Shown here in pieces: positions 11,287 to 22,179 of a stretch of 64,000 nucleotides of DNA. The first letter of the stretch is position 1; each line of letters opens with the position of its first letter. The notes beneath the pieces were generated by a model. That model did no database searches, was not told the DNA's origin, and was given only the letters and a program-made list of their open reading frames with translations. A program made the translations under genes and the position numbers. Source of the DNA: Phoma sp. XZ068 (Eukaryota > Ascomycota > Dothideomycetes > Pleosporales > Didymellaceae); assembly GCA_004835665.1 (NCBI GenBank), contig RBKR01000003.1:868001-932000 (forward strand), written 5' to 3'.

Positions 11287-13458
11287 TTCAAGATTCATGA
11301 TGATACGATGGCGTTGGATGATTTTGGACTTAGGTCTCACGGTTGTGTTTTTCTATACCATTGCGGCGGAAAATGTGCATACCCGATGTGGAGGCTTTGT
11401 ATGATTGTGTTTTTTGAAATGTGGCATTGGGCATCCTTACGACTTTACGACATTATTACCAAGATGGCAGGGGAGGCACAGGCTACTGCCAGATGCAGCG
11501 AATGATTATTATTGGTATTAGCTCAGGGAGAGATTTGCAGCCGGCCACGATGGTCAATTCGAATGCATCCGATGATGGCAGCCGTCTCTGAACGTCAGCC
11601 TTGCATCTTTGATTGGCATTCAGCCCTCGCGTAGTTGTTGATCACTCTTGATGTTGGTAAACCCTGTCACCACAACAAAGCAAACATTCCACCACCGCGA
11701 TTGATCACTTGCCACCTCCACCAGACCCCTCACGCGACGAGCTTTTACTCGAAACTGCACACAACCGACAACCGGCTACTAGCAGCAATGACCTGTCATC
11801 CGCTGAATGCCGAAAGTTTTCAACCCCTGCATTCTGCTTGGAAGCCTTGACACCCAACAAGATGTGGAGTAGGAGCCCAGCCCGCGACCCCTCAACCACA
11901 TAGACTTTGACCCCTCATCCATGTCCATGCTCGCAACGGTATGCCTGCATCTGAGTAGTCCACTCGTAGCTGATCTATTTCCATTCATAGGGCCGAGTAA
12001 CGAGAAGAGTAACCGGATGTCGCACTGTGCGACAACAACAACAAGCATCGGTCACGTGAGTGCAGCCCATGGATCCCTCACTTCTAAGCCCCAATGGTTC
12101 CAGTTTCGGTAGAGAAGCGATAATGCATGGAAAAAAACTTAATGGAGTGGCTGCACACGAATGCTCCGCAGCGTACTCTCCAAAGGTGTAAGGCTCCGAC
12201 CTTCGCGACAACGTAACGACAACACAATGGAAACAAGAGAAAGAGGTGGTGTGATCATCCACCTGAAACATCTCAGCCCATTCATCTCTGCGCGAAATGA
12301 CATCGTGCCTGCGTCTCCGTTTCGAACAGGTAAACCCTACACCCGCGGGCGCATCCAGCAACGACCATTCTGAGGCCAGGCCTGCGGACGGTGCAGCAAC
12401 CGTGCAGCGCTGCAGATTCCGTGTACCCGTTTTGCGGTCGCCTGGCCGGGAGACGATGTCGCATTGGGGGCGGATATGCAGCGCAGATGGTCAGGCGAGG
12501 TGTATGTGTGGAGGTTCTTGCGGCACGTCAATCTCGGTTGTGAGTGCTGGATGCGATGTGGGCGTTGTGGGCAGATGTTACACGGAGCTCGGCAGGCGCC
12601 TATGGGGAGTCTGAATGGCTTCCTAACGACTTGTGCAGATGTGTGTTGTTGGGTACTAGAAACCCATGTCGTCCCTCACTACCATGGGCGTCTGGATGTC
12701 GTGTAGGATGTGGTGTTTGTGAATGTGGTCTTGGCGAAGACGGTGGAACGGAGAGGGCTGGTGATAGGTAAGAAGTGGCGGTCAAAAGACGCAGAGAAAA
12801 TAATACTTGTTCGCAAGTGGCTGTTGGGGGCTGTCCATGCAAGTCCTGTCGAAAGGAGGCTCACTGTCAAGTTGTCACTTGTCATGCGGACGACTCATGC
12901 GCTGTAAGATGTTTTGGGGAACCTGAGACCCGGTCAAGCGAGCAAAAGTCCCGAAATTGTGGCAAACTGCAGTTCTTGGTAAGACCTCACCTCGCTCATA
13001 CAGTTGGTTACTCCGTGGTATAGTCGCATGTTCGTCTGTATGAGAGACAGATGGCATACGGCTGATACTGTCCTTGCAACTGGCTGGCACGTACTTCATG
13101 GACACTCAACTGTGTAGAGTGGCGAGAATATTTGCAAGATGGCGGTCAGAGACGATAACGCTGAGTTCTGCCTAGCATATGCTCGACGGATGCCTACATG
13201 AGGTCTCTGCAGATTCAACTTCGAAGAAAGGAGCGGTCAAGCAGACGACGAAGATAGTCGTAGGGGAGAAGATGATTGACTCGACTTGTTGGGGCGTGCG
13301 AGATTCTGCTGAACTGATTCCAGTATTGACGGATCGTATTAATATTATCAGAACAGCAGGCTAAAGGATAGGTCGACAAGATGTGTCACTGGACCCTTCG
13401 AGTGGTAAGCTTCAGCAAGATCAGCAGGATCAGCAAAACTTCGTATTGCTAACACGAC
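11287..13458. other. Gene-poor 2.2 kb intergenic region
   Basis: Only short overlapping frames occur (under about 130 codons, on both strands) and none has a domain or splice context I can support. A TCACGTGA palindrome lies near 12052 but has no evident target gene. Confidence 0.45.
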
Positions 13459-14072
13459 TCAGTGGCAATGCGGCGATAGCTTCTTCACGAAGTACTCCTC
13501 CTGCAGCTTTGATCGCGCTGCCCAACCAAACAATCCCTTAAATCCCTTGCACTCTTCCATCACGCCGTTGTTGCATGATGAACCATCAATGCAATCTAGA
13601 GCCACCAGTACGAATGATCCTTTGGTGGGGCCGTACTGTGCAAATGGCGATGTGCGAGAGACGATCAAGACCGAAAACAGGAGCAAGCCAAGAACGACCA
13701 TGAGAAGGCAGTCGCGCGGACATGAACAGAGCTTTCCCCGGCCCACTTCGACTATTACCGACGGGGGGACGCCTCCTTGCACTCGACGTATTCCGGGGGC
13801 GAACGGCACGCCGATGGGTCCTCTAGATGGAAGGACGGGAGAAGGAACGTCGATAATGCCGCCGTCTGAAGTCGGCAAGGCGTCTCGATTCGGCGATCTG
13901 ACACTTGTTAAAAGTAAAAAGTGTCAGGTCTTCGAGGTGGTGCTGCAACGAAACGAAAGGACTATTTGCCCATCATGCGCGCGAAGTCCTCGAAGAGCTG
14001 CCTTACCTGCACACGCTCGTGGATGCTTTGCCCCGAGTTGAATGATACGCACCCGCGGTGGAGATGGCGGAC
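13459..14072 (-). CDS. Tentative small single-pass membrane protein (5' end unresolved)
   Basis: A minus-strand frame ending at 13459 gives a Pro/Gly-rich segment, a Cys-Pro-Arg-Asp lead into one strong membrane span (LLMVVLGLLLFSVLIV), then about 65 residues with four cysteines and a charged helix, SKLQEEYFVKKL. The frame has no upstream ATG, so it needs a 5' exon. A good candidate intron, 14006-13904, has a GTAAGG donor and a CTGAC branch with a pyrimidine-rich tract before AAG; it joins in phase to a Ser/Gly-rich exon that starts at an acceptor near 14072. The ATG exon was not found. The opposite strand also has a long frame (13547-14041), and without splicing an alternative minus frame reaches a stop at 13962. 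Coding status is therefore unsure and I assign no function. Confidence 0.35.
13899..13928. repeat. Perfect 9-bp inverted repeat with 12-nt loop
   Basis: CTGACACTT pairs exactly with AAGTGTCAG across a 12-base A/T-rich loop. It overlaps the 3' end of the candidate intron of the tentative minus-strand gene, covering its branch site and acceptor. It could be a hairpin in RNA, a protein-binding palindrome or chance. Confidence 0.5.
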
Positions 14073-15914
14073 CTGACGGAGGGAGGTTTTCAAAGGGCCC
14101 GGGAAACTCTGTCGAACCTTGGGCAGATGTGAGGGAGGGTTGAGGATCGAGGACCTCGCTAGTGGAGCATTCGACCGTTGGTCATTACGACGTCATCCAT
14201 CGTGTTTGCAAGATTAGCAGGAGTTCTCGTCGGCCTTGCGACCATGAATTTTGACCGCGTGAGTGCAATCTTAGATACGCGAAGTTTTCTAGAATTGCGG
14301 GGCGGAAAATGCAACGGTGCATTGATAGAAAACGATCAGCATGAGTGGACACGTCAGGCGGCACAATCAATTGATCTTCGGCGAGCTAAACAGCCGTTTA
14401 TGTCACCAGTGCTTACACTCGCCCGCGTGCCATCCGTCGGTTGTCACTAAAGCTTGTCATTCTCGGTTGGTGCGGAAGTGACTTGTGGCCCGGATTAGAC
14501 TAGGTGCGTGTGAAGATACGAGGTGCCAGAAAGGGTGCTGCCTGAGCGCTGTTCCGAGTGGCCTCGTATGCTGTGTTTGGGGACAGCGAATTCGTGAGAG
14601 TTGAACACAACAGAAATGAATTTTGCTCGGCGCTGATGTGTCTGACGTAAAACGAAGGGGAGCATTGTCTTGGAGGTTCTTGGGATTCTTGCCCAGAGCC
14701 TCAATCTGCGGATGCGGCTTCTCGATTTACTCGGCACGCTAGGCTGGTTCCTGTTGTGGATGTGGGGATAGCTATAATTTTCCCCCTGACTCTACCTTAT
14801 CTTGGCTAAAGCGTGGCTTCAGCTGCAATCTCTGCTTCACACCACTGAATGCCGTTCAATGCTTGACCAACCTAAGCTTTTCGCTACACTCCGGTGCCTG
14901 ACCGGAGGCAAGCTTTCGTGGCGACTGACCGTTGACGGCAGTGGCTCTCGTAACCAAACAACAACGCTCTGCCGCCGGGCAGTGCGGTACGGCGCAGCAG
15001 CCACTGTGACGTGCACCAATGGGTATCACAAGTGCCCAGCTCGAGCAGGCGCTCATCGCCTCTCCTATCTCATGCAAAACATGCCGTTTGCCTGACGCTC
15101 GTGTTTATGGCGCATTGCCAGCCAGTCCTTACGCCCAGAAATAGACCGCAACCATGACGACGATCACACCCTGGCAGCCCTAGCATTGGCCGTGCTTTGC
15201 AGGGAAATTGCCGCCCCTTCCATATTCGGCGTTATTCCGGGTTACTCATTGGATCGCTCCATGAAACGGCGTCCAGCTTTCCACGTCGGAAGCGGTGGGA
15301 GACATGACTAGGAGGAGGCCTGAACGCCTCCAGAGACGCTGGACATGACTACAAGACTGCAGTCGTCCCATGTGTTTCTCCCCACCACGCTCGTTGTAGG
15401 CAGACCGTCAAGTCCCTTGCCTTCAGCATCCCGAGTACTTTCAGTAGTACTCAGACACTCGTTAACCTTTGCTGTACTCGACACTCGCTCACCTTGCGCA
15501 CCTAATACCGAAACCCTCCTTGCATCGATCCGGCGGTGCTCTTAACTATCCTTACATACCGCCTTCCTACAAACTAATTGATATTTGACTACGATCTCCG
15601 ACCGTTGAGTCGACACTACCTCAAGAGATCACACATCTTGGTAGGTTCTTTCCCCCCACACTGGTATTATGTCAACTGCTTGACATGTGTTTGTTGTAAA
15701 CACCACCACGTGGGTGCCAAACATAACCATCGTCAATACCAAACATTACATCAGAGCCACTCGACAGTGAAGACGGTGTCCAGCGACTGCAATAATACTC
15801 AGTTTTGGCCCCTGTTCTTCACGAGCGGCTCCTATGATTGTTTCCTTGGAACGAAGACCTCGATTCTTACACCGAGCATTGGCTTACCTTTAGTCTTATA
15901 GATCTCTTCTAACA
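14073..15914. other. Intergenic, upstream region of the AA5 oxidase
   Basis: No supported gene in 1.8 kb. The part nearest the oxidase contains a CCACGTGG palindrome at 15706-15713 and long C/T-rich stretches, as expected for the promoter and leader of a well-expressed gene. Short frames at 14178-14450 and 14802-15095 have no recognisable content. Confidence 0.5.
15706..15713. promoter_or_regulatory. CCACGTGG E-box-like palindrome upstream of AA5 oxidase
   Basis: The site lies about 200 bp before the oxidase start codon. CACGTG cores bind bHLH factors of the Pho4/Cbf1 kind in fungi; use here is inferred from position only. Confidence 0.3.
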
Positions 15915-18359
15915 ATGAGGACCTCTATTCTTGCCATTGGCGCCCTCGCCGGGCTTGCCTCTGCCAACATCAACTTCAGCTGGGTCAACCCTACTTGCGA
16001 TGTCAACGCACCCAACCGCTGTCTGACCGGACAGCACTGCGGTGACGACAACAACTGTGTCGCCGACATCAAGAGTGATCACTCTAAGATCTCTTCTTCT
16101 CACCTTCGCGTTATTCCTGAGAAGAGGCAGAACAAGTACTCCCAGGACGGCCAGTGCGGTCCTGCCCACGGCAACTTGCTCTGCGACCCCAACAGCACAG
16201 TCTACACGGGTTCATGCTGCTCGTCGTACGGATGGTGCGGAAACACCGAGGGCCACTGCGGAACTGGATGCTTGTCCGGTTGCGGTAACACTCCTGCTAC
16301 ACCTGTTGCTACCAAGGCTGCCGGAGGAGTCCCCGCTCGGGACGACGGTCGCTGCGGTAAGGACTTCGGCGGTGCCACCTGCGATGCCAATGGCGCTTAC
16401 GGCGGATGCTGCAGCTCTTACGGCTACTGTGGCTCTACAGATGGTCACTGCCTTGTGGCTGATGGCTGCCAGAACGGTTGCAAGGATGCCACTACCACCA
16501 AGCCCGCTGCCGTCACTCCTGTCGCCTCCCGCCCACCCTCTACCACCACTTCTGGCGAACCCGTTCTCGGCAAGCCATCGAGCGTTGAGGTTGCTCCCAC
16601 CACACCCACTGGCGTTCAGACTACCGATGGAAGCTGCGGTGCCACCTTTGGAGACACCATCTGCGGCAACTGGGCTCAGGGTTCGTGCTGCTCCATGTAC
16701 GGATACTGTGGTAACACCACCGCCCACTGCGGCGAAGGTTGCCAGTCTGGCCCTTGCGTTAACGCACCTGCTGTTGCTGCCCCCAAGGCCAGCCCTGCTC
16801 CCGCTGCCGCTAAGCCTGGTTCCCTTCAGATCAAGGGTCGCTCTGGTGTCCCTGCCATGCACGCTGGCCTGATGCCCAACGGTAAGGTTGTCTTCCTTGA
16901 CAAGGTCGAGAACTACACCGAGCTCAAACTTCCCAACGGCCAATTCGCCTACTCTTCCGAGTACGACCCTAACACCCAGAAGTTGGTTCCTCTGGCTTAC
17001 AAGACAAACGCCTTCTGCTCCGGCGGTATCTTCCTTGCTGATGGGCGATTTGCTTCTCTCGGCGGTAACGCTCCTCTCGATTTCATTGACCCCACTGTCG
17101 GTGATGGTTTCAAGGGTATCCGTTTCCTCAAGCGCTCTGCCACCGACGCTTCTCTCGACGGTCAGGCATGGAACGAGCCCGGCCCACAGCTTGACACCGC
17201 TCGTTGGTACGCATCCGTGCAGATCATGCCTAACAACCAAATCTTCGTCGCTTCCGGCTCCCTGAACGGTCTCGATCCTACCAAGCCTGAGAACAACAAC
17301 CCTACCTACGAGATCCTCAACGCAAACGGTACTCCCCAGGGCAAGTCCATCAACATGGAGATCCTTAGCAAGAATCAGCCTTACTACATGTACCCCTTCC
17401 TCCACTTGATGAAGGATGGCAACCTTTTCGTTCAGGTTGCTAAGTCTGCCGAGATCTTCAACGTTGGTACCGGCAACGTCGTTCGCACCCTTCCCGACCT
17501 TCCTGGCACATACCGCACCTACCCGAACACTGGTGGTTCCGTCATGATGCCTCTCTCTAGCGCAAACCAATGGAACCCCGATGTTATCATCTGCGGTGGT
17601 GGCCCCTACCAGGATATCACCGCTCCCGGTGACCCATCGTGCGGTCGCATGAAGCCTCTTGATGCTAACCCCACTTGGGAGATGGATGCCATGCCTGAGG
17701 GACGTGGCATGGTTGAGGGTACTCTTCTTGCTGACGGTACCATCGCCTGGGTCAACGGTGCTCAGGAGGGCGCCCAAGGTTTCGGTGTTGCTCAGGATCC
17801 TGCTCTTGAGGTTCTTCTCTACGACCCTAACCAGCCCAAGGGCAAGCGCTTCACCACTGGTCCCAAGTCAACCATTGCCCGTCTCTACCACAGTGTTGCC
17901 CTTCTCCTTCTCGATGGTACTCTTCTGATCTCCGGATCCAACCCGGTCGAGCAGCCCATTCTCCAGCCCACCGCTAAGGATCCCTACGTCACTGAGTTCC
18001 GCAACGAGATCTACACTCCCCCTTACCTTCAGGGCAACCCTACCCGTCCTTCAGCTGTCCAGCTCTCCACCAAGGCCCTCAAGGCTGATGGATCTACCTT
18101 CACCATCAAGTTCAACGCCCCTGCCAATGCCAAGGCTGTCAAGGTCAACCTATACTACGGTGGTTTCGTCACCCACTCCGTCCACATGGGTCACCGTATG
18201 TTGTTCCTCGACAACACCGGCTTCAAGGCCGGTGCCACCGCCCAGTCTATCACCGTCACCATGCCTCCCAACAGGAACATTGCGCCTGCTGGTCCTTATG
18301 TTGTCTACGTCCTTGTCGACGGTGTCCCTGCCATGGGTCAATTCGTCAGCGTCGCATAA
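15915..18359 (+). CDS. Secreted AA5 copper-radical oxidase (glyoxal oxidase-like) with three CBM18 modules
   Basis: Expected to oxidise aldehydes or alcohols outside the cell with release of hydrogen peroxide, while bound to chitin. The 814-residue, intronless product begins with a signal peptide (cut near LASA, about residue 17). Three cysteine-rich hevein-type chitin-binding modules follow, with first cysteines at 81, 147 and 241, each with the CCSxYGxCG core. A Pro/Ala linker of about 25 residues leads to a kelch-like oxidase domain and the C-terminal DUF1929-type domain. All expected copper/radical residues are present: Cys368 (AFCSGG) and Tyr432 (ARWYAS) for the thioether cofactor, Tyr658-His659 (RLYHS) and His754 (FVTHS). 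Strong codon bias suggests high expression and explains the long antisense open frame. A glutathione transferase gene lies convergent 216 bp downstream. Substrate (glyoxal, methylglyoxal or alcohols) cannot be decided. Confidence 0.93.
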   Translation: MRTSILAIGALAGLASANINFSWVNPTCDVNAPNRCLTGQHCGDDNNCVADIKSDHSKISSSHLRVIPEKRQNKYSQDGQCGPAHGNLLCDPNSTVYTGSCCSSYGWCGNTEGHCGTGCLSGCGNTPATPVATKAAGGVPARDDGRCGKDFGGATCDANGAYGGCCSSYGYCGSTDGHCLVADGCQNGCKDATTTKPAAVTPVASRPPSTTTSGEPVLGKPSSVEVAPTTPTGVQTTDGSCGATFGDTICGNWAQGSCCSMYGYCGNTTAHCGEGCQSGPCVNAPAVAAPKASPAPAAAKPGSLQIKGRSGVPAMHAGLMPNGKVVFLDKVENYTELKLPNGQFAYSSEYDPNTQKLVPLAYKTNAFCSGGIFLADGRFASLGGNAPLDFIDPTVGDGFKGIRFLKRSATDASLDGQAWNEPGPQLDTARWYASVQIMPNNQIFVASGSLNGLDPTKPENNNPTYEILNANGTPQGKSINMEILSKNQPYYMYPFLHLMKDGNLFVQVAKSAEIFNVGTGNVVRTLPDLPGTYRTYPNTGGSVMMPLSSANQWNPDVIICGGGPYQDITAPGDPSCGRMKPLDANPTWEMDAMPEGRGMVEGTLLADGTIAWVNGAQEGAQGFGVAQDPALEVLLYDPNQPKGKRFTTGPKSTIARLYHSVALLLLDGTLLISGSNPVEQPILQPTAKDPYVTEFRNEIYTPPYLQGNPTRPSAVQLSTKALKADGSTFTIKFNAPANAKAVKVNLYYGGFVTHSVHMGHRMLFLDNTGFKAGATAQSITVTMPPNRNIAPAGPYVVYVLVDGVPAMGQFVSVA

Positions 18360-18575
18360 ATGTAATGTCGCAATGAGCTGGATGAAGTGTTCGTCGCTGT
18401 TATGGCTAGTTGCACATCCACCTGATTAGGGTGGGATGATGATATACCTAAGTAGTATGTTAGATTATTGAAATCAAATAAGTCCGTTCGTTCGGATGGT
18501 CAAACAAAATATTTCTCTTCTGTAGCGTTCTCTCACACTGCTACGAAAGGGATGTACGCTGCCCTCTCCGCATCT

Positions 18576-19319
18576 TTACTTTCCATGTTTCTCTTTAATC
18601 TCATTTTGCCCTTTCATAACCCACCCTTTGAACGGATCTTCCACACTCGGGTCCCGCCTCAACCGTACAATCTGATCCTCACCATTCGGCACCAACAACC
18701 CCTTCTTAACAGCTTCGCGCTCTTCAATCCTCTCGCTCCACTCCTTAAGCCGCGGAAATTCGCTCAAACCAATGCCAGCCCAGGGTCCCCATCTCACCCA
18801 CGTAAACGTACTGATATCAGCGACACTGTACTTACCCCTCCCCTTACCAACGAGGTAATCACGATCCTTGAGCCTTTCTTCCAGCACAGAGTACAGCCGC
18901 TTTGTCTCATTCTGATACCGATCAATCCCGTATTGTATCTTCTCCGGCGCGTACCGGAAGAAATGGTTCGCTTGGCCTTGCATCGGGCCCACGCCTGCGT
19001 TCTGGAAGAACAGCCATTGCAGCATCTCGCTCTTCTCGTCTGCGTCTTCGAAGCTGAAGGAATGGGTTTTGTCATAGTGCTCTGCTAAGTACAGGAATAT
19101 CGCGCCGGACTCGAAGACGGGGAAGGCGTTGCGGGTGTGGTCTATGATGGCGGGGATGCGGCCGTTGGGGTTGATTTGCAGGAAGGAGGGCTTCTTTTGG
19201 TCGTCGGCGCCGAGATCAATGGATGTTGTGGTGTATGGGATGTGCAGTTCTTCGAGAAAGATGGATATTTTTTGGCCGTTGGGGGTTGCGGCGGTTAGGA
19301 GTTCAATCTTGGGCGCCAT
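18576..19319 (-). CDS. Glutathione S-transferase, Ure2/nu-class-like
   Basis: A cytosolic 247-residue, single-exon enzyme that conjugates glutathione or reduces disulphides and peroxides. The N-terminal thioredoxin fold carries ATPNGQKISIFLEEL (about 11-25), the Ure2/YghU-type first helix, the cis-proline NPNGRIPAI (about 51-59) and the glutathione-binding FESGAIFLYLAEHY (about 69-82). The all-helical C-terminal domain includes SVADISTFTWVRW. The start ATG is the first of two adjacent candidates. Relatives include nitrogen regulators and detoxifying enzymes; the lack of a prion-like N-terminal extension argues for an enzyme. It is convergent with the AA5 oxidase. Confidence 0.9.
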   Translation of the reverse strand: MAPKIELLTAATPNGQKISIFLEELHIPYTTTSIDLGADDQKKPSFLQINPNGRIPAIIDHTRNAFPVFESGAIFLYLAEHYDKTHSFSFEDADEKSEMLQWLFFQNAGVGPMQGQANHFFRYAPEKIQYGIDRYQNETKRLYSVLEERLKDRDYLVGKGRGKYSVADISTFTWVRWGPWAGIGLSEFPRLKEWSERIEEREAVKKGLLVPNGEDQIVRLRRDPSVEDPFKGWVMKGQNEIKEKHGK

Positions 19320-19897
19320 GATGTGATATTTGTCTAAGATTGGGTTGGGAATGCGGATTGTGATTCAATGAATCTGTGAATATGCTCTTTCAGGAACCTG
19401 TTCAATGTGGTGCTGGACGTTGTTGACATGGATGTATTTCATGATGACGTAGGGCTAGCGGAGCCGTCGGCGATTTGTAGACAACGACCTTAGATTCACT
19501 GGGTTCTTGTCGAGACTATGTAAGTTGATCGCTGAAACATCCCATAAAATTTATATAGAAGGATTCGCTGTTTATAAAATGTGAACTGTGAACGTGTGCG
19601 CCCTTTCGACTGAAAGAACGGGCGAATACTTTTGTATCAATACAAGCTATGTTAACCGAAAGTATGTGAATTCATGAGTCAATCATAAAATCATGGACGG
19701 CGCACCAGACCCCGACCTAGAAATAATGAGGCTGCGGTGCTGTTTAAGATCGGAATATGTAAAATTCCAGCATGGTGACCCAGCATGCCAGCGCGACGTA
19801 GATGTTCCTTTACCATGGGTAGACGCTCACCCAAACTGGGTAGTGTACACCCATGCTCCACTGCAAACACCCTCTTTCGTACCTCTTCTTCGCTTTC
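19320..19897. other. Intergenic between GST and F-box-like gene
   Basis: The 580 bp hold the GST promoter and the 3' end of the F-box-like gene. A TATATAAAT sequence (read on the minus strand, 19557-19549) lies about 235 bp upstream of the GST start and may be a TATA element. Confidence 0.4.
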
Positions 19898-21478
19898 CTA
19901 AGAGTCAAAGAATGCCTTGTCCTTGTCCATCCACAAATTCAAGAGTGCGCTGATGTCCACACCGTGACAGATCCATGCAAGTCTCATGTGCCATCTCTGA
20001 TGCTTGTAACTTTTGTGGTACCTCAGGCACAACTCCCTCCACGTCAATTCTTGCATGTCATATTGTGTATAGCTGTCAACGGATCCTCCAGGTCGGACGT
20101 GACCATCGATGACCCGTATGCGCTGGACGCTACCCAAAGCGGTGCTAAGGATCCTGACGAGCATAGGTATGTCCGCGAGTGGTACATCTCTGATGTCAAT
20201 GGTAAGAGTTACCAGGCCCAACTCCTTCATCAAGTCTTGAAGTTGGCACCGCCAGAAACATGTCAAGTTTACAGGATTTGTTGCGACCGGAGGTTCGAAA
20301 AGTTGATAGACCTGGTCTGGCGCTAGCCAGCGTATGCAGTGCAACAAAGAGGGCTTGCCAAAGTGGAACGTTAGATGCCGGAGGTTGGAACGGTTCACAG
20401 GTCCAAGTTGCCATAAGAACTTGGTGAAGCCTGTCATGCTGAAATGGAAGTTTGCACTCCGGAAAACATGAGCGATCATCCGCTCATTTATTGCTTTCGA
20501 TATCCGAAACAGTTTCGATATTGTGATGGGAGCTTCTGACGAAATCGCAGCATCTGGGACACTTAATGTGCGAGTTAGATTGATGCTGCGTGTATATCCC
20601 ACGGCTTTGTAGAGGATTTCATCTTGAAGCTCTAATGGTAATCTAAGGAAAGCATGAAATAATGGGCTGATTGTGACGGTTTCCTTTGCGGAAGGTAACC
20701 ATCCATTGTGCTTCAAATGATGCGGACGTGATATTCTCCGCTCAGGCTGCTTATACGGCGTGCTGAGTTCGGCATTTCGGTCTCTGAGGACGTTGACCAT
20801 CATATTCGAACCGGCAGGTAGCCGAAGATTTGCATTTGAGTTCTTGCATGCATCTTGTTGAGGAGCTACTTCCGTGTGCACTTTCGCGCGATGTATAAAG
20901 TAGTACTTGTCGAGGTATTGACGGGCTGGTACCCAGCTTGAACCGCTGCGAACGACTAGTTGGTAAGGCGCAATGGACCTGCCGTGCCGGATTGGTAATC
21001 TCTCACGATAATTCTCGCTGCTTGACTTGCTTATAGTGTTCCAGCTTGCAGTGTCAGATGCCGAGATGGACTTTCTCTGCTGCTGCACTTTTTGCTGTTG
21101 AGCATCGCCACCATGCCGCTGTGACTGAAACAGACGTATGACAATATGTTTTGGTGTATCCCAAGAAGATGCATCGGATAAGAGGCAATTGATTGATTTG
21201 CCTAGTCCCACCACCTCTTCTGGAAAGATGCCTTGCGGGTGTAGACTAATTCTACCATGGAAGTAGATTGACGAATCATGATTGGACGCCCAATTCCTTA
21301 GGTGTTGGATGAAAGCCTCGCGCTGAGTTGTTTTGGTCCACAGTTTGTTTGCTGGATTGCGCAGGGTAAGGCTTGTTGGCGGCGCAGAAGCGGAACTTCT
21401 TGTCTCCATCAGACTCCTGGTCTTGCTGGCCTCCGCAAGGGCTGCATCGTGACACGATTGACTGGCTGGAGAAGCCAT
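19898..21478 (-). CDS. F-box-like protein of unknown target
   Basis: A 526-residue single-exon product. Residues 1-270 are polar, Ser/Gln-rich and probably disordered. From about 276 comes an F-box-like segment, FLRLPLELQDEILYKAVGY, followed by about 200 residues with the RVIxDGHV and LTIDIRDVPL strands seen in many fungal F-box-like proteins. Such proteins may link targets to SCF ubiquitin ligases, but many in this expanded fungal group are uncharacterised. I used the ATG at 21478; the frame extends 16 codons upstream without an ATG. The segment is poorly conserved, so product naming rests on the short F-box-like motif. Confidence 0.65.
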   Translation of the reverse strand: MASPASQSCHDAALAEASKTRSLMETRSSASAPPTSLTLRNPANKLWTKTTQREAFIQHLRNWASNHDSSIYFHGRISLHPQGIFPEEVVGLGKSINCLLSDASSWDTPKHIVIRLFQSQRHGGDAQQQKVQQQRKSISASDTASWNTISKSSSENYRERLPIRHGRSIAPYQLVVRSGSSWVPARQYLDKYYFIHRAKVHTEVAPQQDACKNSNANLRLPAGSNMMVNVLRDRNAELSTPYKQPERRISRPHHLKHNGWLPSAKETVTISPLFHAFLRLPLELQDEILYKAVGYTRSINLTRTLSVPDAAISSEAPITISKLFRISKAINERMIAHVFRSANFHFSMTGFTKFLWQLGPVNRSNLRHLTFHFGKPSLLHCIRWLAPDQVYQLFEPPVATNPVNLTCFWRCQLQDLMKELGLVTLTIDIRDVPLADIPMLVRILSTALGSVQRIRVIDGHVRPGGSVDSYTQYDMQELTWRELCLRYHKSYKHQRWHMRLAWICHGVDISALLNLWMDKDKAFFDS

Positions 21479-22179
21479 GCCGTGGTGACACGAGGCTTGC
21501 CAGCTGTTGAGGTACTGGTATTGCACGCTTATGGAGGAGCAACGGTCCGAAAGCTGTTAACGCTGGTAGCGGATGGCACCATGTAAGTAAGCACACGAAG
21601 CTTACGAGGTTGCACAGGCGCGTAGGCGAGGTTGGTTGCTATTTTTGCGACGATATGCTCGCGAAGCGTAGACTGGTTCGCGCACCCGGGTGTAACTCCT
21701 CAGAGAGGGGTTACTGATCCTCAACGGAGTCGCGCATACTGCAGCATGGATCCCACACACCGACAAATGACTTGTGTGCTGGATATAGATATGTACGTAG
21801 GTGGGTGGGGTTTCTTTGTCGCTACTGGAGAGTAAGCTACGAGGACCGGAATATGATTAGTGACAGTCGTCTGAGTTGAAGGTGATAATAGTGAAAAACA
21901 CGTAAAGAATATAGATCAATAGCCAGTCCCAGCCGGCGATGAAAAAGAAAGCTGTGATGGTGAGATTGTGAAGCTGTGGCCGGGTGATCGATGACGCTAA
22001 AGGGAGTGACGCACCTGCTGCTGCATTGCATTGCGCTAGACTCGTTCCGACCGATACGCGATTGAAAGTGAAGGTATAAACATTGAATTCATACGTGCAA
22101 GTGGCTTTATGCCGGGTATCCGTCCTTAAAACATAGTGATCCATACGCCTGAAGAATGCTTGTATGCAGATGCCGGCAT
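21479..22179. other. Intergenic, no supported gene
   Basis: About 700 bp between the F-box-like gene start and the CENP-U-like stop codon. Short frames only; one minus frame (21857-22201) reads hydrophobic stretches but overlaps the neighbouring gene's 3' end and has no domain. Confidence 0.45.

Noticed and set aside
16212..17777. 521-codon open frame on the minus strand inside the AA5 oxidase gene
   Set aside because: It lies antisense to a gene with very strong codon bias, which removes stops from the opposite strand. Its translation resembles no family and has no independent start or splice context.
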